Shown: positions 8,567-19,740, counted from the first letter of the stretch. The stretch is 64,000 nt of DNA from Aquisalimonas lutea (GCF_030409225.1 NZ_JAUFPK010000001.1:1772733-1836732); one strand, 5' to 3'. Numbers and translations are program-made. Notes: a model not told the origin generated them from the sequence alone.

Positions 8567-9412
8567 ATGCAACGACAATTGCGCAAGCTGGGGTTCTACA
8601 CGGCGGTGGTGCTGCTGTTGCTGTTCGCGGTGCTGCCCATCGCCTACGCCGTGATCACCACCTTCAAGAAGGAATCGGAGTTGTTCTCCTTCGGGGCCAA
8701 CCCGTTCATCTACGAGCAGGGCCCGACCCTGGAGCCGCTGATCTTCCTGTTCACGGACACGGGGTTCCCGACGTTCGTGTGGAACTCGGTGGTCATCGGC
8801 GTGTTCGTGGTGGCCATCACGGTGGTCCTGGCGGTTCCGGCGGCCTACGCCCTGGCGCGCCTGACGGGCCGCTGGGGCGAGAGCTCGGGCATGGCCATCT
8901 TCCTGGTCTACCTGATCCCGCCGACGCTGCTGTTCATCCCGCTGTTCCGCATCGTCGTGTGGCTGGGGCTGGCGAACACCATCTGGTCGCTGGTGCTGGT
9001 TCTGCCCACGATCACGGTGCCGTTCTGTACCTGGCTGCTGCTGGGCTTCTTCCGGTCGGTCCCCCAGGAGCTGGACGAGGCGGCGCTGCTGGACGGCTGC
9101 ACGCGCTTCGGCGCGTTCCGCAAGGTGGTGCTGCCCCAGGCCCTGCCCGGCATCGGTGCCTGCGTGGTGTTCGCGTTCTCGCTGTCGCTGTCGAACTACA
9201 TCTACTCGGTGACATTCATCAGCGAGAGCGCCGCGCGCAACATCAGCGCCGGGGTGCCCACGGAGCTGATCCGCGGCGACGTCTACTTCTGGCCGTCGCT
9301 GATGGCGGCCACGGCCATCGTCGCCATCCCGCTGGGCATCGCCTACGGGCTTCTGTTCGACTACCTGGTGCGCGGCTTCCAGGCGTCCGGGGCGACGGAA
9401 GCCGAGGGCTGA
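8567..9412 (+). CDS. ABC sugar transporter permease (MalG type)
   Basis: 281 residues, six membrane segments, with the EAA loop QELDEAALLDGCTRFGAFRKVVLPQALPG around residues 167-195. This is the MalG-like half of the permease and the last gene of the importer operon. ATG 8567 is preferred to the in-frame GTG at 8561 because AGGAG at 8553-8557 is 9 bases from it. No terminator with a U-run is visible after it; a weak GCGGGTG/CACCCGC hairpin lies at 9438-9462. Confidence 0.9.
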   Translation: MQRQLRKLGFYTAVVLLLLFAVLPIAYAVITTFKKESELFSFGANPFIYEQGPTLEPLIFLFTDTGFPTFVWNSVVIGVFVVAITVVLAVPAAYALARLTGRWGESSGMAIFLVYLIPPTLLFIPLFRIVVWLGLANTIWSLVLVLPTITVPFCTWLLLGFFRSVPQELDEAALLDGCTRFGAFRKVVLPQALPGIGACVVFAFSLSLSNYIYSVTFISESAARNISAGVPTELIRGDVYFWPSLMAATAIVAIPLGIAYGLLFDYLVRGFQASGATEAEG

Positions 9413-9653
9413 GCACCGCCGAGCCGTGCCGACGTCCGCGGGTGCCAGGGACGGTCACCCGCAACGCCCGCGCCCTGATGCCCTAGGACCGGGGCGATGC
9501 CGGAAGGTTCGTGCATGCCCGGGGTAGGGGCCCGGCCCGGTGCTCGCGTAACCGCCGCGCGGGGCGTGTCCGGATCATGCCGCCTGTCCCGCCATGATAG
9601 GCTCCCTGCCTGTACTGGTGTGCAACCGCGACCGCGTGGGAGTGGACGACCGC

Positions 9654-10832
9654 ATGGGCGATGCCGCCATCAGCCTGATTCTTCTCGGCGCCATCCTGTC
9701 CGCGAGCATCCTGGTCGACGTGGCGGCGCGGCGCACGTCCATGCCGCGCATTTCCCTTCTCATACTGATCGGCGTGGCGGTCGCCGCGGTCCAGCAACTG
9801 GTGCTCGGGTCGCCGGGAGTGCGGCCTCTGGGGGAGCTCGGCGAGCCCCTGATCCAGCTGGCGCTGGTCATGGTGGCGTTCCTGCTGGGCGGCGAGCTGA
9901 CGGCGGAGCGCTTGCGTACCCTGGGCCCGGTCATCTTCCGGGTGTCCGCGGCCGTCGTGGTCGCCAGCGTCGCGGTGGTGGGGCTGGGGATCGCGCTCAT
10001 GGGATATCCGCTTGCAGTCGCCGTTTGCCTTGCGGCGGTCTCCGTGGCCACGGATCCGGCCGCGGTCCTGCAGGCCGTCCGCGACAGCGGCGACGACAGC
10101 CTGCGGGCGCGGGTGCTCAAGGGGGTCGTGGCCATCGACGATGCCTGGGGCATTCTGGTCTTCGGGCTCGCCATGGCGTTGCTCGGCTGGCACACCTCCG
10201 TCGACGGGGCGGCCGCGCTGGGGCACGCGGCCTGGGAGCTCGGCGGAGCGCTGCTGCTGGGCGGGCTCATCGGCCTGCCGGCGGCATGGCTCACCGGGCG
10301 TCTGCAACCGGGCAAGCCGACCCAGGTCGAGGCCCTGGCGCTGATTCTCCTGATGACCGGCCTGGCGGAGGTGCTGGAGATCTCGGGGCTGCTGATGGCC
10401 ATGGTGGCGGGGTGCGTGATCGCCAATGCCTCCGTGCATCATACGCGGGCGTTCAACGAGATCGAGAACATCGAGTGGCCGTTCCTGGTGTTCTTCTTCG
10501 TCCTGTCCGGCGCGAGCGTGGACTTCACCGCCGTGGGCCCGGCCCTGGGCCTGGTCGCCGCCTACATTGTCCTGCGCCTGGCGGGGCGGTATCTCGGGGG
10601 GCTCGCCGCGGTGCGCCTGGATGCGGGCGGTGGCCGGCTGCCGCCGGCGATCGGCCTGGCGCTGACGCCCCAGGCCGGTGTCGCCATGGGGATGGCGCTG
10701 CTGGCGGCGGAGCGCTTTCCGGAGCACGCCGGCCTGCTGATGACCACCGCCGTGACCTCCACTATCATCTTCGAGGTGGCGGGCCCGTTCCTGGTGGCCC
10801 GGGTGCTCCGCGGCAGGGCGGCTTTTGCTTGA
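9654..10832 (+). CDS. Cation/proton antiporter, CPA superfamily
   Basis: 392 residues, about 12 hydrophobic segments, and no cytoplasmic RCK or TrkA domain. The VATDPAAVLQAVRDSGDD segment and the AIDDAWGILVFGLAMALLG segment carry the acidic residues used for ion exchange in CPA antiporters. It likely exchanges Na+ or K+ for H+ at the inner membrane, in keeping with pH or salt homeostasis. An in-frame start at 9594 would add 20 polar residues with no membrane character, so ATG 9654 is chosen. It stands alone. Confidence 0.85.
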   Translation: MGDAAISLILLGAILSASILVDVAARRTSMPRISLLILIGVAVAAVQQLVLGSPGVRPLGELGEPLIQLALVMVAFLLGGELTAERLRTLGPVIFRVSAAVVVASVAVVGLGIALMGYPLAVAVCLAAVSVATDPAAVLQAVRDSGDDSLRARVLKGVVAIDDAWGILVFGLAMALLGWHTSVDGAAALGHAAWELGGALLLGGLIGLPAAWLTGRLQPGKPTQVEALALILLMTGLAEVLEISGLLMAMVAGCVIANASVHHTRAFNEIENIEWPFLVFFFVLSGASVDFTAVGPALGLVAAYIVLRLAGRYLGGLAAVRLDAGGGRLPPAIGLALTPQAGVAMGMALLAAERFPEHAGLLMTTAVTSTIIFEVAGPFLVARVLRGRAAFA

Positions 10833-11057
10833 CCGGACGGTGACTTGAGGTGTATGTTCCCCGCCTCGAAACGTCGCGGTTTCGCGGGTCGAGGCCCGTG
10901 CGCGGCTCGAGCGACGTTGCCCCGGCACGAGGCGTTCCGGGCCCTGGAAAGCGGCCTGGTGCTGTCCTGCCGGGTGCGCCCGCCGGGTGCCGGCGGCAGG
11001 AGTTCGCAACCCAGCGGGATGGCGCCTGTCAGCCGGGCGCCGGTCGCTGAGCATCGG

Positions 11058-11080
11058 ATGGGCCTCGGGGCCCATTTTTT
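11058..11080 (+). terminator. Hairpin plus U-run immediately before rimP (attenuator-like)
   Basis: ATGGGCC (11058-11064), loop TCGG, GGCCCAT (11069-11075), then six T ending at 11080, only 11 bases before rimP. The upstream gene ended 226 bases earlier, and the intervening DNA has several alternative hairpins (for example CGAAAC/GTTTCG at 10867-10884, which competes with AACGTCGC/GCGACGTT at 10870-10918). Position and form match the rimP-leader attenuators described in gammaproteobacteria, so it likely controls readthrough into the nusA-infB operon. Confidence 0.75.
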
Positions 11081-11091
11081 ATTTGTGTGGA

Positions 11092-11553
11092 ATGAACATG
11101 GACGCGATCCGGGAAAAGCTGACGGCGCTGGCCGAGCCCGCGGTAGCCTCCATGGGGTATGAGCTGGTCGGGCTGGAGTATCGTCCCAACAAGCGCGAGG
11201 GGCTGCTGCGGATCTACATCGATTCGGCGGCAGGCATCACGCTGGAGGACTGCGAGGCCGTCTCGCACCAGATCAGCGGTTTGCTGGACGTGGAAGATCC
11301 GATCCGGGATGCCTACCGCCTGGAGATCTCGTCGCCGGGGCTGGATCGCCCCCTGTTCAAGACCGCGGATTTCGACCGCTTCGCCGGGGCGCAGGTGCGG
11401 GTGCGCCTGACCGGCCTGTGGGAGGGGCGGCGCAAGTTCAACGGCATCCTGCGCGGCGTGCGGGATGCCATGGTGGTAATCGAGGAGCAGGGCACGGAGT
11501 ACGCGGTGCCGCTGGAGCGGATCGACAAGGCCAACCTGGTTCCGGATGTCTGA
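11092..11553 (+). CDS. rimP: Ribosome maturation factor RimP
   Basis: 153 residues, the usual length. Family landmarks: LEYRPNKREGLLRIYID, ITLEDCEAVSHQISGLLDVEDPI and YRLEISSPGLDRPLFK, followed by the C-terminal SH3-like barrel. RimP assists assembly of the 30S subunit. First gene of the rimP-nusA-infB-rbfA-truB operon. No clear Shine-Dalgarno site is present: the start lies 11 bases after a transcription terminator-like hairpin, so the leader structure probably governs expression. ATG 11098 is an alternative start two codons in. Confidence 0.93.
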   Translation: MNMDAIREKLTALAEPAVASMGYELVGLEYRPNKREGLLRIYIDSAAGITLEDCEAVSHQISGLLDVEDPIRDAYRLEISSPGLDRPLFKTADFDRFAGAQVRVRLTGLWEGRRKFNGILRGVRDAMVVIEEQGTEYAVPLERIDKANLVPDV

Positions 11554-11598
11554 CAACCCGGCGGACGTACAGCGTCGCCCGGGCGTGGAGTCGCGAGC

Positions 11599-13110
11599 AT
11601 GAGCAAAGAGGTTCTGCTGGTCGTAGAGGCCATATCCAACGAGAAGGGCGTCGATCGCGACGTGATCGTCGAGGCGGTCGAGGCGGCCCTGGCTTCCGCC
11701 ACGAAGAAGCGCCATCCCGGCGACATCGACGTGCGTGTCGATGTCGACCGGCGCACCGGCGACTACAGCACGTACCGCCGCTGGGAGGTGGTGGACGACG
11801 ACGCCGAGGTGGAGCATCCGGAGCAGGTGATGCGCCTGTCCGAGGCGCACGAGCGCGACCCGAACCTCCAGGTGGGCGACTACGTCGAGGAGCCCATGGA
11901 GTCCGTGGCGTTCGGGCGTATCGCCGCGCAGACGGCCAAGCAGGTCATCGTCCAGAAGGTGCGCGAGGCCGAGCGCGCCAAGGTGGTGGAAGCCTACAAG
12001 GACCGGGTGGGCGAGTTGCTCACCGGCGTGGTCAAGAAGGCCGAGCGCGGCAACGTCATCATGGATCTCGGCAGCAACGCCGAGGCGCTGATCCCGCGCG
12101 AGGAGATGATCCCGCGCGAGGCGTTCCGCGCCGGTGACCGCGTGCGCGGCTACCTCAAGGAGGTGCGCCCCGACGCCCGCGGCCCGCAGCTGTTCGTCTC
12201 GCGCACGGCACCGGAGTTCCTTATCGAGCTCTTCGAGCTGGAAGTGCCGGAGGTCGGCCAGGAGCTCATCGATATCCTGGGCGCAGCCCGGGATCCGGGC
12301 CTGCGGGCGAAGATCGCGGTGCGCTCCAACGACCCGCGCATCGACCCGGTGGGCGCCTGCGTGGGCATGCGCGGCTCCCGGGTGCAGGCGGTGTCCAACG
12401 AGCTCTCCGGCGAGCGCATCGACATCATCCTCTGGGACGAGAACCCGGCCCAGTTCGTGATCAACGCCATGGCGCCGGCGGAGGTGGAGTCCATCGTCGT
12501 GGACGAGGACTCCGGCAGCATGGACGTCGCCGTGGGCGCGGATCAGCTCTCCCAGGCCATCGGCCGGGGCGGGCAGAACGTGCGCCTGGCCAGCGAGCTC
12601 ACCGGCTGGGAGCTCAACGTCATGACCAGCGAGGATGCCCAGGCCAAGAGCCAGGAGGAGGCGCAGCGGATCCTGGACTCGTTCATCGAGACCCTGGGCG
12701 TCGACGAGGAGGTGGCCGGGATCCTGGTGCAGGAAGGCTTTTCCAGCATCGAGGAGGTGGCCTACGTTCCCACCTCGGAGATGCTCGAGATCGAGGAGTT
12801 CGACGAGGATATCGTCGAGGAGCTCCGTTCGCGCGCCCGCGACGCGCTCCTGCAGCAGATGATCGCTTCGGGCGGCAGCAGCGGTGAGGCGAATGCGGAG
12901 CCCGCCGAGGATCTGCTGGCCATGGAGGGCATGGACGACGAGCTTGCGCGCAAGCTGGCGTCCGAGGGCGTGGTGTCCATGGAGGACCTGGCCGATCAGG
13001 CGGTCGACGACCTCGTGGACGCCACCGGCATCGACGCCGAGCGGGCGGCTGCGCTGATCATGAAGGCTCGGGAACCATGGTTCGCCGAGCAGGAGCAGAA
13101 GGAATCCTGA
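11599..13110 (+). CDS. nusA: Transcription termination/antitermination factor NusA
   Basis: 503 residues with the full proteobacterial layout: N-terminal RNA polymerase-binding domain, S1 domain (about 135-200, [24 protein letters not shown]), KH1 and KH2 ([21 protein letters not shown] and [18 protein letters not shown]), and two C-terminal acidic helix-hairpin-helix repeats after residue 350 that contact alpha-CTD and N protein in relatives. It modulates pausing, termination and antitermination. Sits 45 bases after rimP, 82 before infB, the universal order in this operon. Confidence 0.96.
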   Translation: MSKEVLLVVEAISNEKGVDRDVIVEAVEAALASATKKRHPGDIDVRVDVDRRTGDYSTYRRWEVVDDDAEVEHPEQVMRLSEAHERDPNLQVGDYVEEPMESVAFGRIAAQTAKQVIVQKVREAERAKVVEAYKDRVGELLTGVVKKAERGNVIMDLGSNAEALIPREEMIPREAFRAGDRVRGYLKEVRPDARGPQLFVSRTAPEFLIELFELEVPEVGQELIDILGAARDPGLRAKIAVRSNDPRIDPVGACVGMRGSRVQAVSNELSGERIDIILWDENPAQFVINAMAPAEVESIVVDEDSGSMDVAVGADQLSQAIGRGGQNVRLASELTGWELNVMTSEDAQAKSQEEAQRILDSFIETLGVDEEVAGILVQEGFSSIEEVAYVPTSEMLEIEEFDEDIVEELRSRARDALLQQMIASGGSSGEANAEPAEDLLAMEGMDDELARKLASEGVVSMEDLADQAVDDLVDATGIDAERAAALIMKAREPWFAEQEQKES

Positions 13111-13192
13111 GCCGTCGTGCGGGCCAGGCCCGGTAAGGCAGGGGCACGCGTGAGGCGGTGCCGATCGACGCACAGGATTCGGGGAGAAATGC

Positions 13193-15835
13193 ATGTCGGA
13201 AGTGACAGTCAAGCAGTTTGCAGAGGCGGTCGGTACACCGGTGGACAGGCTGCTGTCGCAGCTCAGTGAGGCCGGTGTCGAGGTGACCGACGCGGATTCC
13301 GTGCTCTCGGAGGACGACAAGGCGACCCTGCTGGCTTATCTGCAGAAATCGCGCAGCGGCAACGACGCCGAGGACGGACCGCGCAAGGTGACCCTGCGTC
13401 GCAAGAGCACGAGCCAGATCAAGCTGCCCACCGGGGGCGGCGGCGCGCGCGGCTCGCGCAGCGCCGGCACGCGCACCGTGAACGTGGAGGTGCGCAAGAA
13501 GCGTACGTACGTCAAGCGCGAGGACGTGGAGGCCCAGCGCCAGCGGCTCGAGCAGGAGCAGCGCGAGGCCGAGGAGGCCCGCCGCGCCGAGGAGGAACGC
13601 CAGGCCGAGGAGGCCCGCGAGGCGGACGCCGGCGCGCCGGAGCCGGAAACGGCCGGGGAAGCCGCCGAGCAGGCGCCGGCCGCCGCCGGCGAGGAAGCCG
13701 CCGGCACCGGGGAGGCCGTCGAGGCGGCGGAGGCCGCGGATGAAGCGGTCACCGAGACCGAGGCCGATGCCGAAACCGGCGACACGGAAGAGGCCGGGAC
13801 CGAGGCGTCCGCCGGCGAGCCGCCGGTGGCCGATCCGGCCACGCTGGAAGCCGAGGAATCCAGCCAGGCCGGCAAGCGCAAGAAGGCCAAGGCCAAGGAG
13901 CGCAGCCGCGCCGACGAGGAGGCGGAGGAAGGCCGCCGCAAGGGCAAGAGCCGCAAGGGCCGCGACGAGATCCACGTTTCCACGCGCCCGGGCAAGCGCG
14001 GCAAGCGCAAGGACAAGGATCGCCGCGGCGGTGCCGCGAGCACCCTGCAGCACGGCTTCGAGAAGCCGACGGCGCCGGTGGTGCGCGAGGTGGAGATCCC
14101 CGAGTCCATCACCGTGGGCGAGCTGGCCCAGCGCATGAGCGTGAAGGCCCCGCAGCTGATCAAGGAGATGATGAAGCAGGGGGTCATGGCGACCATCAAC
14201 CAGGCCGTGGATCAGGAAACCGCGGTGCTGCTGGTCGAGGAGTTCGGCCACCGGCCCAAGATCGTCAACGAGAACGCCCTGGAAGAGGAGGTGGTCAGCG
14301 AGGCCGCCGAGCCCGAGGGCGAGAAGCGGCCGCGCGCGCCGGTGGTTACCATCATGGGCCATGTCGACCACGGCAAGACCTCGGTGCTGGACCACATCCG
14401 CCGCACCAAGGTGGCCGCCTCCGAGGCCGGCGGCATCACCCAGCACATCGGCGCCTATCACGCGACCACCGAGCGCGGCGGGGTGACCTTCCTGGACACC
14501 CCGGGGCACGAGGCGTTCACCGCCATGCGGGCCCGCGGCGCGCAGCTCACCGACGTGGTGGTGCTGGTGGTGGCCGCCGACGACGGCGTCATGCCCCAGA
14601 CCGAAGAGGCCATCAAGCATGCCCGCGAGGCCGGCGTGCCGCTGGTCGTGGCGGTCAACAAGATCGACAAGCCGGATGCCGACCCGGACCGGGTGAAGCA
14701 GGAGCTCAGCCAGCACGACGTGATCTCGGAGGAGTGGGGCGGCGATACCCAGTTCGTGCACGTCTCGGCGAAGACCGGCGAGGGCCTGGAGAACCTCCTG
14801 GAGGCGATCATCCTCCAGGCCGAGCTGCTGGAGCTCAAGGCGGTGGTGGACTGCCCGGCCACCGGCATCGTGGTCGAGTCTAGCCTGGACAAGGGGCGCG
14901 GACCGGTCGCGACGATCCTCGTGCAGAACGGCGAGCTCCACAAGGGCGACGTCATTCTCTCCGGCGTCGAGTACGGGCGCGTGCGGGCCATGCTGGACGA
15001 GAACGGCCGCCAGGTGGACAAGGCCGGACCCTCGACCCCGGTGGTCGTCCTGGGCCTGTCCGGGCTGCCCAACTCCGGCGACGACGTCATGGTGCTCAAG
15101 GACGAGCGTAAGGCCCGCGAGGTGGCCGAGCTGCGCCAGGAGCGCCAGCGCGACAAGCGCCTGCAGCAGCAGAAGGCGGCGCGCATGGACGAGCTGTTCA
15201 GCCAGATGAAGTCCGACGAGGTCAACCAGGTCAACATCCTGCTCAAGGCGGACGTCCAGGGCAGTGCCGAGGCGCTCAGCCAGTCGCTGGCCGACCTGTC
15301 CAACGACGAGGTCAAGGTGCACGTCATCCAGACCGGCGTCGGCGGCATCAACGAGTCCGACGTCAACCTGGCCATCGCGTCCAACGCCATTCTCATCGGC
15401 TTCAACGTGCGTGCCGACGGCGCCGCCCGCAAGCTGATCCGCGAGGCCGAGGTGGACGTGCACTACTACAGTGTCATCTACGAGGCCATCGACGAGGTCA
15501 AGAAGGCCATCAGCGGCATGCTGGAGCCGGAGATCCGCGAGAACATCCTCGGCCTGGCGAAGGTCCAGGACGTGTTCAAGTCGTCCAAGCTGGGCTCCAT
15601 CGCCGGCTGCCTGGTGGAGGAGGGCGTGGTGCGCCGCCGCTGCCCGATCCGCGTGCTGCGTGACAACGTGGTGATCTTCGAGGGCGAGCTGGAGTCGCTG
15701 CGCCGGTACAAGGACGACGTCAGCGAGGTGCGCTCGGGTACCGAGTGCGGCATCGGCGTCAAGAACTACAATGACGTCAAGGTCGGCGACCAGATCGAAT
15801 GCTTCGAGCGCGTCGAGGTGGCCCGTACGCTGTAA
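13193..15835 (+). CDS. infB: Translation initiation factor IF-2
   Basis: 880 residues. An IF2_N domain at the start ([21 protein letters not shown]), then a long charged Glu/Ala/Lys/Arg-rich linker (about residues 100-285), a second IF2_N-like segment ([22 protein letters not shown]), and the GTPase domain with G1 GHVDHGKT at 389-396, DTPGHEAF, and NKIDKPDA. Domains II-IV and the fMet-tRNA-binding C-terminus are complete. It places initiator tRNA on the 30S subunit. GGGGAGAAATGC precedes ATG 13193. The linker's biased codons explain the long antisense reading frame over this gene. Confidence 0.97.
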   Translation: MSEVTVKQFAEAVGTPVDRLLSQLSEAGVEVTDADSVLSEDDKATLLAYLQKSRSGNDAEDGPRKVTLRRKSTSQIKLPTGGGGARGSRSAGTRTVNVEVRKKRTYVKREDVEAQRQRLEQEQREAEEARRAEEERQAEEAREADAGAPEPETAGEAAEQAPAAAGEEAAGTGEAVEAAEAADEAVTETEADAETGDTEEAGTEASAGEPPVADPATLEAEESSQAGKRKKAKAKERSRADEEAEEGRRKGKSRKGRDEIHVSTRPGKRGKRKDKDRRGGAASTLQHGFEKPTAPVVREVEIPESITVGELAQRMSVKAPQLIKEMMKQGVMATINQAVDQETAVLLVEEFGHRPKIVNENALEEEVVSEAAEPEGEKRPRAPVVTIMGHVDHGKTSVLDHIRRTKVAASEAGGITQHIGAYHATTERGGVTFLDTPGHEAFTAMRARGAQLTDVVVLVVAADDGVMPQTEEAIKHAREAGVPLVVAVNKIDKPDADPDRVKQELSQHDVISEEWGGDTQFVHVSAKTGEGLENLLEAIILQAELLELKAVVDCPATGIVVESSLDKGRGPVATILVQNGELHKGDVILSGVEYGRVRAMLDENGRQVDKAGPSTPVVVLGLSGLPNSGDDVMVLKDERKAREVAELRQERQRDKRLQQQKAARMDELFSQMKSDEVNQVNILLKADVQGSAEALSQSLADLSNDEVKVHVIQTGVGGINESDVNLAIASNAILIGFNVRADGAARKLIREAEVDVHYYSVIYEAIDEVKKAISGMLEPEIRENILGLAKVQDVFKSSKLGSIAGCLVEEGVVRRRCPIRVLRDNVVIFEGELESLRRYKDDVSEVRSGTECGIGVKNYNDVKVGDQIECFERVEVARTL

Positions 15836-15867
15836 ACGGGCCCGGGCTGCCACCGCAGGGGACAGGC

Positions 15868-16242
15868 ATGAGCAACGAGACACCGCGCACCCGGCGCGTG
15901 GCCGAACAGGTCCAGCGCGAGCTGGCGACCATCATCCGCGACGAGATCCGCGATCCGCGCATCGGCTCGGTGACCGTCTCCGGGGTGGAGCTCGCCCGCG
16001 ACCTGGGGCACGCCCGCGTGTTCATGACCGTGCTGGGCGCGGAGGCGGCCGCCAGCGAGGAGGCCGCCGGCATTCTCAACCGCGCCTCCGGGTTCCTGCG
16101 TCGCGAGCTGGGGCGGCGGGTGCGGCTGCGTACCGTGCCGGCCCTGCGTTTCGTCCACGATCCGTCGTTCGACCGGGGCGCGCACCTGACGTCCCTGATC
16201 GATCGCGTCGTCGAGGAAGACGACGCCCACCGCGACGACTGA
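15868..16242 (+). CDS. rbfA: 30S ribosome-binding factor RbfA
   Basis: 124 residues. Starts [36 protein letters not shown], the RbfA KH-like fold, and ends [24 protein letters not shown], both conserved in the family. It aids late maturation of the 16S 5' end and cold adaptation. ATG 15868 is taken because upstream in-frame codons overlap infB. Lies 32 bases after infB and 34 before truB. Confidence 0.95.
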   Translation: MSNETPRTRRVAEQVQRELATIIRDEIRDPRIGSVTVSGVELARDLGHARVFMTVLGAEAAASEEAAGILNRASGFLRRELGRRVRLRTVPALRFVHDPSFDRGAHLTSLIDRVVEEDDAHRDD

Positions 16243-16276
16243 ACCCGTCATCTCCCGGGACGCCCGACGACTTCCG

Positions 16277-17209
16277 ATGGTCAGCAAGCGCAATCGACGC
16301 AACGTCAGCGGCATTCTCCTGCTGGACAAGCCCGCCGGCGGCACCTCCAACCAGGTGCTGCAGTGGGCCAAGCGCCTGTTCGTGGCACGCAAGGCCGGCC
16401 ATACGGGGAGCCTGGACCCGCTGGCGACGGGGCTGCTGCCGCTGTGCTTCGGCGAGGCGACCAAGGTGTCCGGTTTCCTCCTGGACGCCGACAAGCGCTA
16501 CCGGGTGACCTGCCGGCTCGGGCAGACCACCACCACGGCGGACGCCGAGGGTGAACTGCTGAGCGAGCGGCCGGTGCCGGCGCTCGACGCCGACGCCGTG
16601 GCCGGGGTCCTGGAGCGTTTCACGGGCGAGCACGACCAGGTGCCGCCCATGTACTCCGCCGTGAAGCACCAGGGGGAGCGGCTCTACCGGCTGGCCCGCC
16701 GCGGCGAGGAGGTGGATCGCCGGGCCCGGCGCGTGAGCGTGTACGCCATCGCCCTGGTGGCCCTGGGCGATGACACGCTGACCCTGGACGTGCACTGCTC
16801 CAAGGGCACGTACGTGCGCACCCTGGTCGAGGACATCGGCGAGGCGCTGGGCGCCGGCGCGCACGTCACGGCACTGCGGCGCACCGGGCTGGGGCCGTTC
16901 ACCGGCGAGACGCTGGTCACGGCGGACGAGCTGGAGGCAGCCGCCGAGCAGGGCTACGAGGCCCTGGATGCGCTGCTTCTGCCGCCGGAGGCGGGGCTGA
17001 CCGGCTGGCCCGACGTGAACCTGGATGCCGACAGCGCCCATTTCCTGTGCCAGGGGCAGGCGGTTTTCGTGCCGCGGGCGCCGCGCGCGGACTGGGTCCG
17101 GCTGTTCGGACCGGGCGGCTTCATCGGCATGGGCGTGCTGCTGGATGACGGGCGCGTGGCGCCGCGGCGCCTCATGGTTAGCAAAAGTTCCGGCGAGAAG
17201 CGAGTTTAG
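16277..17209 (+). CDS. truB: tRNA pseudouridine-55 synthase TruB
   Basis: 310 residues. [24 protein letters not shown] and [25 protein letters not shown] include the catalytic Asp of the TruB motif (about residue 45). [25 protein letters not shown] and [21 protein letters not shown] are further family blocks, and a C-terminal PUA domain follows. It makes pseudouridine 55 in the T-loop of tRNAs. Last gene before the rpsO promoter. Confidence 0.95.
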   Translation: MVSKRNRRNVSGILLLDKPAGGTSNQVLQWAKRLFVARKAGHTGSLDPLATGLLPLCFGEATKVSGFLLDADKRYRVTCRLGQTTTTADAEGELLSERPVPALDADAVAGVLERFTGEHDQVPPMYSAVKHQGERLYRLARRGEEVDRRARRVSVYAIALVALGDDTLTLDVHCSKGTYVRTLVEDIGEALGAGAHVTALRRTGLGPFTGETLVTADELEAAAEQGYEALDALLLPPEAGLTGWPDVNLDADSAHFLCQGQAVFVPRAPRADWVRLFGPGGFIGMGVLLDDGRVAPRRLMVSKSSGEKRV

Positions 17210-17210
17210 C

Positions 17211-17239
17211 TTGTCGCCTCATCGGCGCGCCGCTACAAT
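17211..17239 (+). promoter_or_regulatory. Sigma-70-type promoter of rpsO
   Basis: TTGTCG (17211-17216), 17-base spacer, TACAAT (17234-17239), placed in the short gap between truB and rpsO, where enterobacterial genomes also have the rpsO promoter. Overlaps the end of the truB stop region. Confidence 0.75.
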
Positions 17240-17281
17240 ATCGGGCCTTCAGAAAGTGGACGGAATACCAGGAGTCATTTG

Positions 17282-17551
17282 ATGTCACTGACTGCCGAAC
17301 AGAAATCCGAGATCGTCAACGAGCACAAGCGCTCGGAAGGGGATACCGGCTCTCCCGAAGTCCAGATCGCGCTGCTCACCAGCCGGATTTCGCATCTCAC
17401 GCAGCACTTCGTGGACCACAAGCAGGATCATCATTCCCGCCGGGGCCTGCTGAAGCTGGTCAACCAGCGGCGCAAGCTGCTGGATTACCTCAACCGCAAG
17501 GATCGCGAGCGCTATCAGGCGATCGTGGCGAAGCTCGGTCTGCGCAAGTAA
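17282..17551 (+). CDS. rpsO: 30S ribosomal protein S15
   Basis: 89 residues, the exact family length. [35 protein letters not shown] and [26 protein letters not shown] are the 16S-binding segments. S15 is a primary binder of 16S rRNA and in E. coli represses its own mRNA. ATG 17282 is chosen over the TTG just before it; AGGAG lies 7 bases upstream. Forms an operon with pnp, as in most gammaproteobacteria. Confidence 0.97.
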   Translation: MSLTAEQKSEIVNEHKRSEGDTGSPEVQIALLTSRISHLTQHFVDHKQDHHSRRGLLKLVNQRRKLLDYLNRKDRERYQAIVAKLGLRK

Positions 17552-17568
17552 GGCGCCGGCGCCATTTT
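17552..17568 (+). terminator. Short palindrome and T-run after rpsO
   Basis: GGCGCCGGCGCC (17552-17563) then ATTTT, directly after the rpsO stop codon and 25 bases before pnp. It corresponds in position to the leaky terminator between rpsO and pnp known in E. coli. The stem is short, so partial readthrough into pnp is expected. Confidence 0.55.
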
Positions 17569-17592
17569 CCCGCAGGCAGAGGTAGAGTTGCT

Positions 17593-19686
17593 GTGGAATC
17601 AGTAAAGAAGTCTTTCCAGTACGGTGAACACACCGTTACGCTCGAGACCGGTGGCATCGCACGGCAGGCAACGGGCGCCGTGCTCGTCAACATGGCCGAC
17701 ACCGTGGTGCTGGTCACGGTGGTCAGCAAGAACGAATCGGGTGCCCAGCGGGACTTCCTGCCGCTGACCGTGAACTACCAGGAACGGACCTATGCGGCGG
17801 GCAAGATTCCCGGCGGGTTCTTCAAACGCGAGGGCCGCCCCTCCGAGAAGGAAACCCTGACCTGCCGCCTGATCGACCGCCCCATCCGTCCGCTTTTCCC
17901 CGAAGGTTTCTACAACGAGGTTCAGGTCATCGCCACGGTGATCTCCATGAACCCGGATGTTGACCCGGACATCCCGGCGCTGATCGGGACGTCCGCGGCG
18001 CTGGCGATCTCGGGCATTCCGTTCGAGGGCCCCATCGGTGCGGCACGGGTGGGCTACAAGGACGGCGAGTACCTGCTCAATCCCGGCTTCTCGCTGCTGG
18101 AGGAATCCGAGCTGGACCTGGTCGTGGCGGGGACGGCGGAAGCCGTTCTCATGGTCGAGTCCGAGGCCCGGGAGCTGCCGGAATCGGTGATGCTGGGCGC
18201 GGTAATGTTCGGCCACGAGCAGATGCAGAAGGCCATCGGCGCCATCAACGAGCTGGCCGCCGAGGCCGGCAAGCCGCGCTGGGACTGGCAGCCGCCGGCC
18301 AAGGACGACGACCTGGCGACGCAGCTGCGCTCCCAGTTCGAGAGCGCCCTGCGCGAGGCCTACGGTGTCCCGGAGAAGGGCGAGCGCAACGAGCGCGTCA
18401 ACGCCCTGCGGGATCAGGCCGTGGAGATGTTCGTCTCCGACGAGGAGGGCGGCACCAGCAAGCACGACGTGGTCGGCGCCTTCAAGGACGTGGAGAAGGA
18501 CATCGTCCGTGGCCGCATCATCCGCGGCGAGCCGCGCATCGACGGCCGCGACAACCGCACGGTCCGCGGCATCGACATCGAGGTGGGCTCGCTGCCGCGC
18601 ACCCACGGCTCCGCCATCTTCACCCGCGGGGAGACCCAGGCGGTGGTGGTGACCACCCTGGGTACGGGCCGCGACGCGCAGATCGTCGATGCCATCGAGG
18701 GTGAGCGGAAGGAACCGTTCATGCTGCACTACAACTTCCCGCCGTACTGCGTCGGGGAGACCGGCTTCATGGCCGGGCCCAAGCGGCGCGAGATCGGCCA
18801 CGGCAAGCTGGCCAAGCGCGGCGTGCAGGCGATCATGCCGTCATCCGAGGAGTGCCCCTACGTGATCCGCGTGGTCTCCGAGATCACCGAGTCCAACGGC
18901 TCCAGCTCCATGGCGACGGTGTGCGGGACCAGCCTCTCCCTCATGGATGCGGGCGTGCCGGTCAAGGCGCCGGTGGCGGGCATCGCCATGGGCCTGATCA
19001 AGGAAGGCGACGACTTCGCCGTGCTGAGCGACATCCTCGGTGACGAGGACCATCTCGGCGACATGGACTTCAAGGTGGCCGGTACCGAGGGGGGTGTCAC
19101 CGCCTTGCAGATGGACATCAAGATCAACGGCATCACCCGCGAGATCATGGAAAAGGCGCTGGCGCAGGCCAACGAGGGCCGTATGCATATCCTCGGGGAG
19201 ATGCAGAAGGCCATCAGCAAGCCGCGGGAGGACATGTCCGAGTATGCGCCGCGCCTGCTGACCATGCGGATCGACCCGGAGCGCATCCGCGATGTCATCG
19301 GCAAGGGCGGTGCCACCATCCGCCAGCTCACCGAGGAGACCGGTGCCAACATCGACATCTCCGACGAGGGCGTGGTCACCATCGCCTCCGTGGACAAGGC
19401 GGCGGGCGAGGAGGCGCGCCGGCGCGTGGAAGAGCTCACTTCCGACATCGAGGTGGGCAAGGTCTACGAGGGCCGGGTGGTCAAGCTCATGGACTTCGGC
19501 GCCTTCGTCAGCATCCTGCCGGGCAAGGACGGCCTGGTGCATATCTCCCAGATCTCCAACGAGCGGGTGACCAAGGTCGCCGACAAGCTCAACGAGGGGG
19601 ATATCGTCAAGGTCAAGGTCCTGGAGGTGGACCGCCAGGGCCGCGTCCGGCTGAGCATGAAGGCGGTGGAAGAGGCGGACGCCTGA
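17593..19686 (+). CDS. pnp: Polyribonucleotide nucleotidyltransferase (PNPase)
   Basis: 697 residues, the normal length. Two RNase PH-like domains (first: [30 protein letters not shown]; second: [21 protein letters not shown], the phosphate-binding region, and [21 protein letters not shown]), a KH domain ([24 protein letters not shown]) and a C-terminal S1 domain. It degrades RNA from the 3' end and adds tails, and joins the degradosome. Starts with GTG (GAGTTGCT upstream is a weak site). Followed by a strong terminator. Confidence 0.97.
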   Translation: MESVKKSFQYGEHTVTLETGGIARQATGAVLVNMADTVVLVTVVSKNESGAQRDFLPLTVNYQERTYAAGKIPGGFFKREGRPSEKETLTCRLIDRPIRPLFPEGFYNEVQVIATVISMNPDVDPDIPALIGTSAALAISGIPFEGPIGAARVGYKDGEYLLNPGFSLLEESELDLVVAGTAEAVLMVESEARELPESVMLGAVMFGHEQMQKAIGAINELAAEAGKPRWDWQPPAKDDDLATQLRSQFESALREAYGVPEKGERNERVNALRDQAVEMFVSDEEGGTSKHDVVGAFKDVEKDIVRGRIIRGEPRIDGRDNRTVRGIDIEVGSLPRTHGSAIFTRGETQAVVVTTLGTGRDAQIVDAIEGERKEPFMLHYNFPPYCVGETGFMAGPKRREIGHGKLAKRGVQAIMPSSEECPYVIRVVSEITESNGSSSMATVCGTSLSLMDAGVPVKAPVAGIAMGLIKEGDDFAVLSDILGDEDHLGDMDFKVAGTEGGVTALQMDIKINGITREIMEKALAQANEGRMHILGEMQKAISKPREDMSEYAPRLLTMRIDPERIRDVIGKGGATIRQLTEETGANIDISDEGVVTIASVDKAAGEEARRRVEELTSDIEVGKVYEGRVVKLMDFGAFVSILPGKDGLVHISQISNERVTKVADKLNEGDIVKVKVLEVDRQGRVRLSMKAVEEADA

Positions 19687-19713
19687 GCGCCGCCTCCTTC
19701 AACGACCCCGGGA

Positions 19714-19740
19714 GCCCCGCCGCGCGCGGGGCTTTTTTTT
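19714..19740 (+). terminator. Rho-independent terminator after pnp
   Basis: GCCCCGC (19714-19720), loop CGCGC, GCGGGGC (19726-19732), then eight T. It lies 28 bases after the pnp stop and ends the rimP-pnp block. Confidence 0.93.

Noticed and set aside
10833-11057. tRNA genes upstream of rimP
   Set aside because: tRNA-Leu or tRNA-Met genes occur here in some relatives, but no T-loop GGTTCGANTCC or acceptor pairing is found; only hairpins remain.
13058-15883. 941-codon open frame on the minus strand over infB
   Set aside because: It is an antisense shadow of the GC-rich third positions of infB; it has no ribosome site, no recognisable domain, and infB is complete and canonical on the plus strand.
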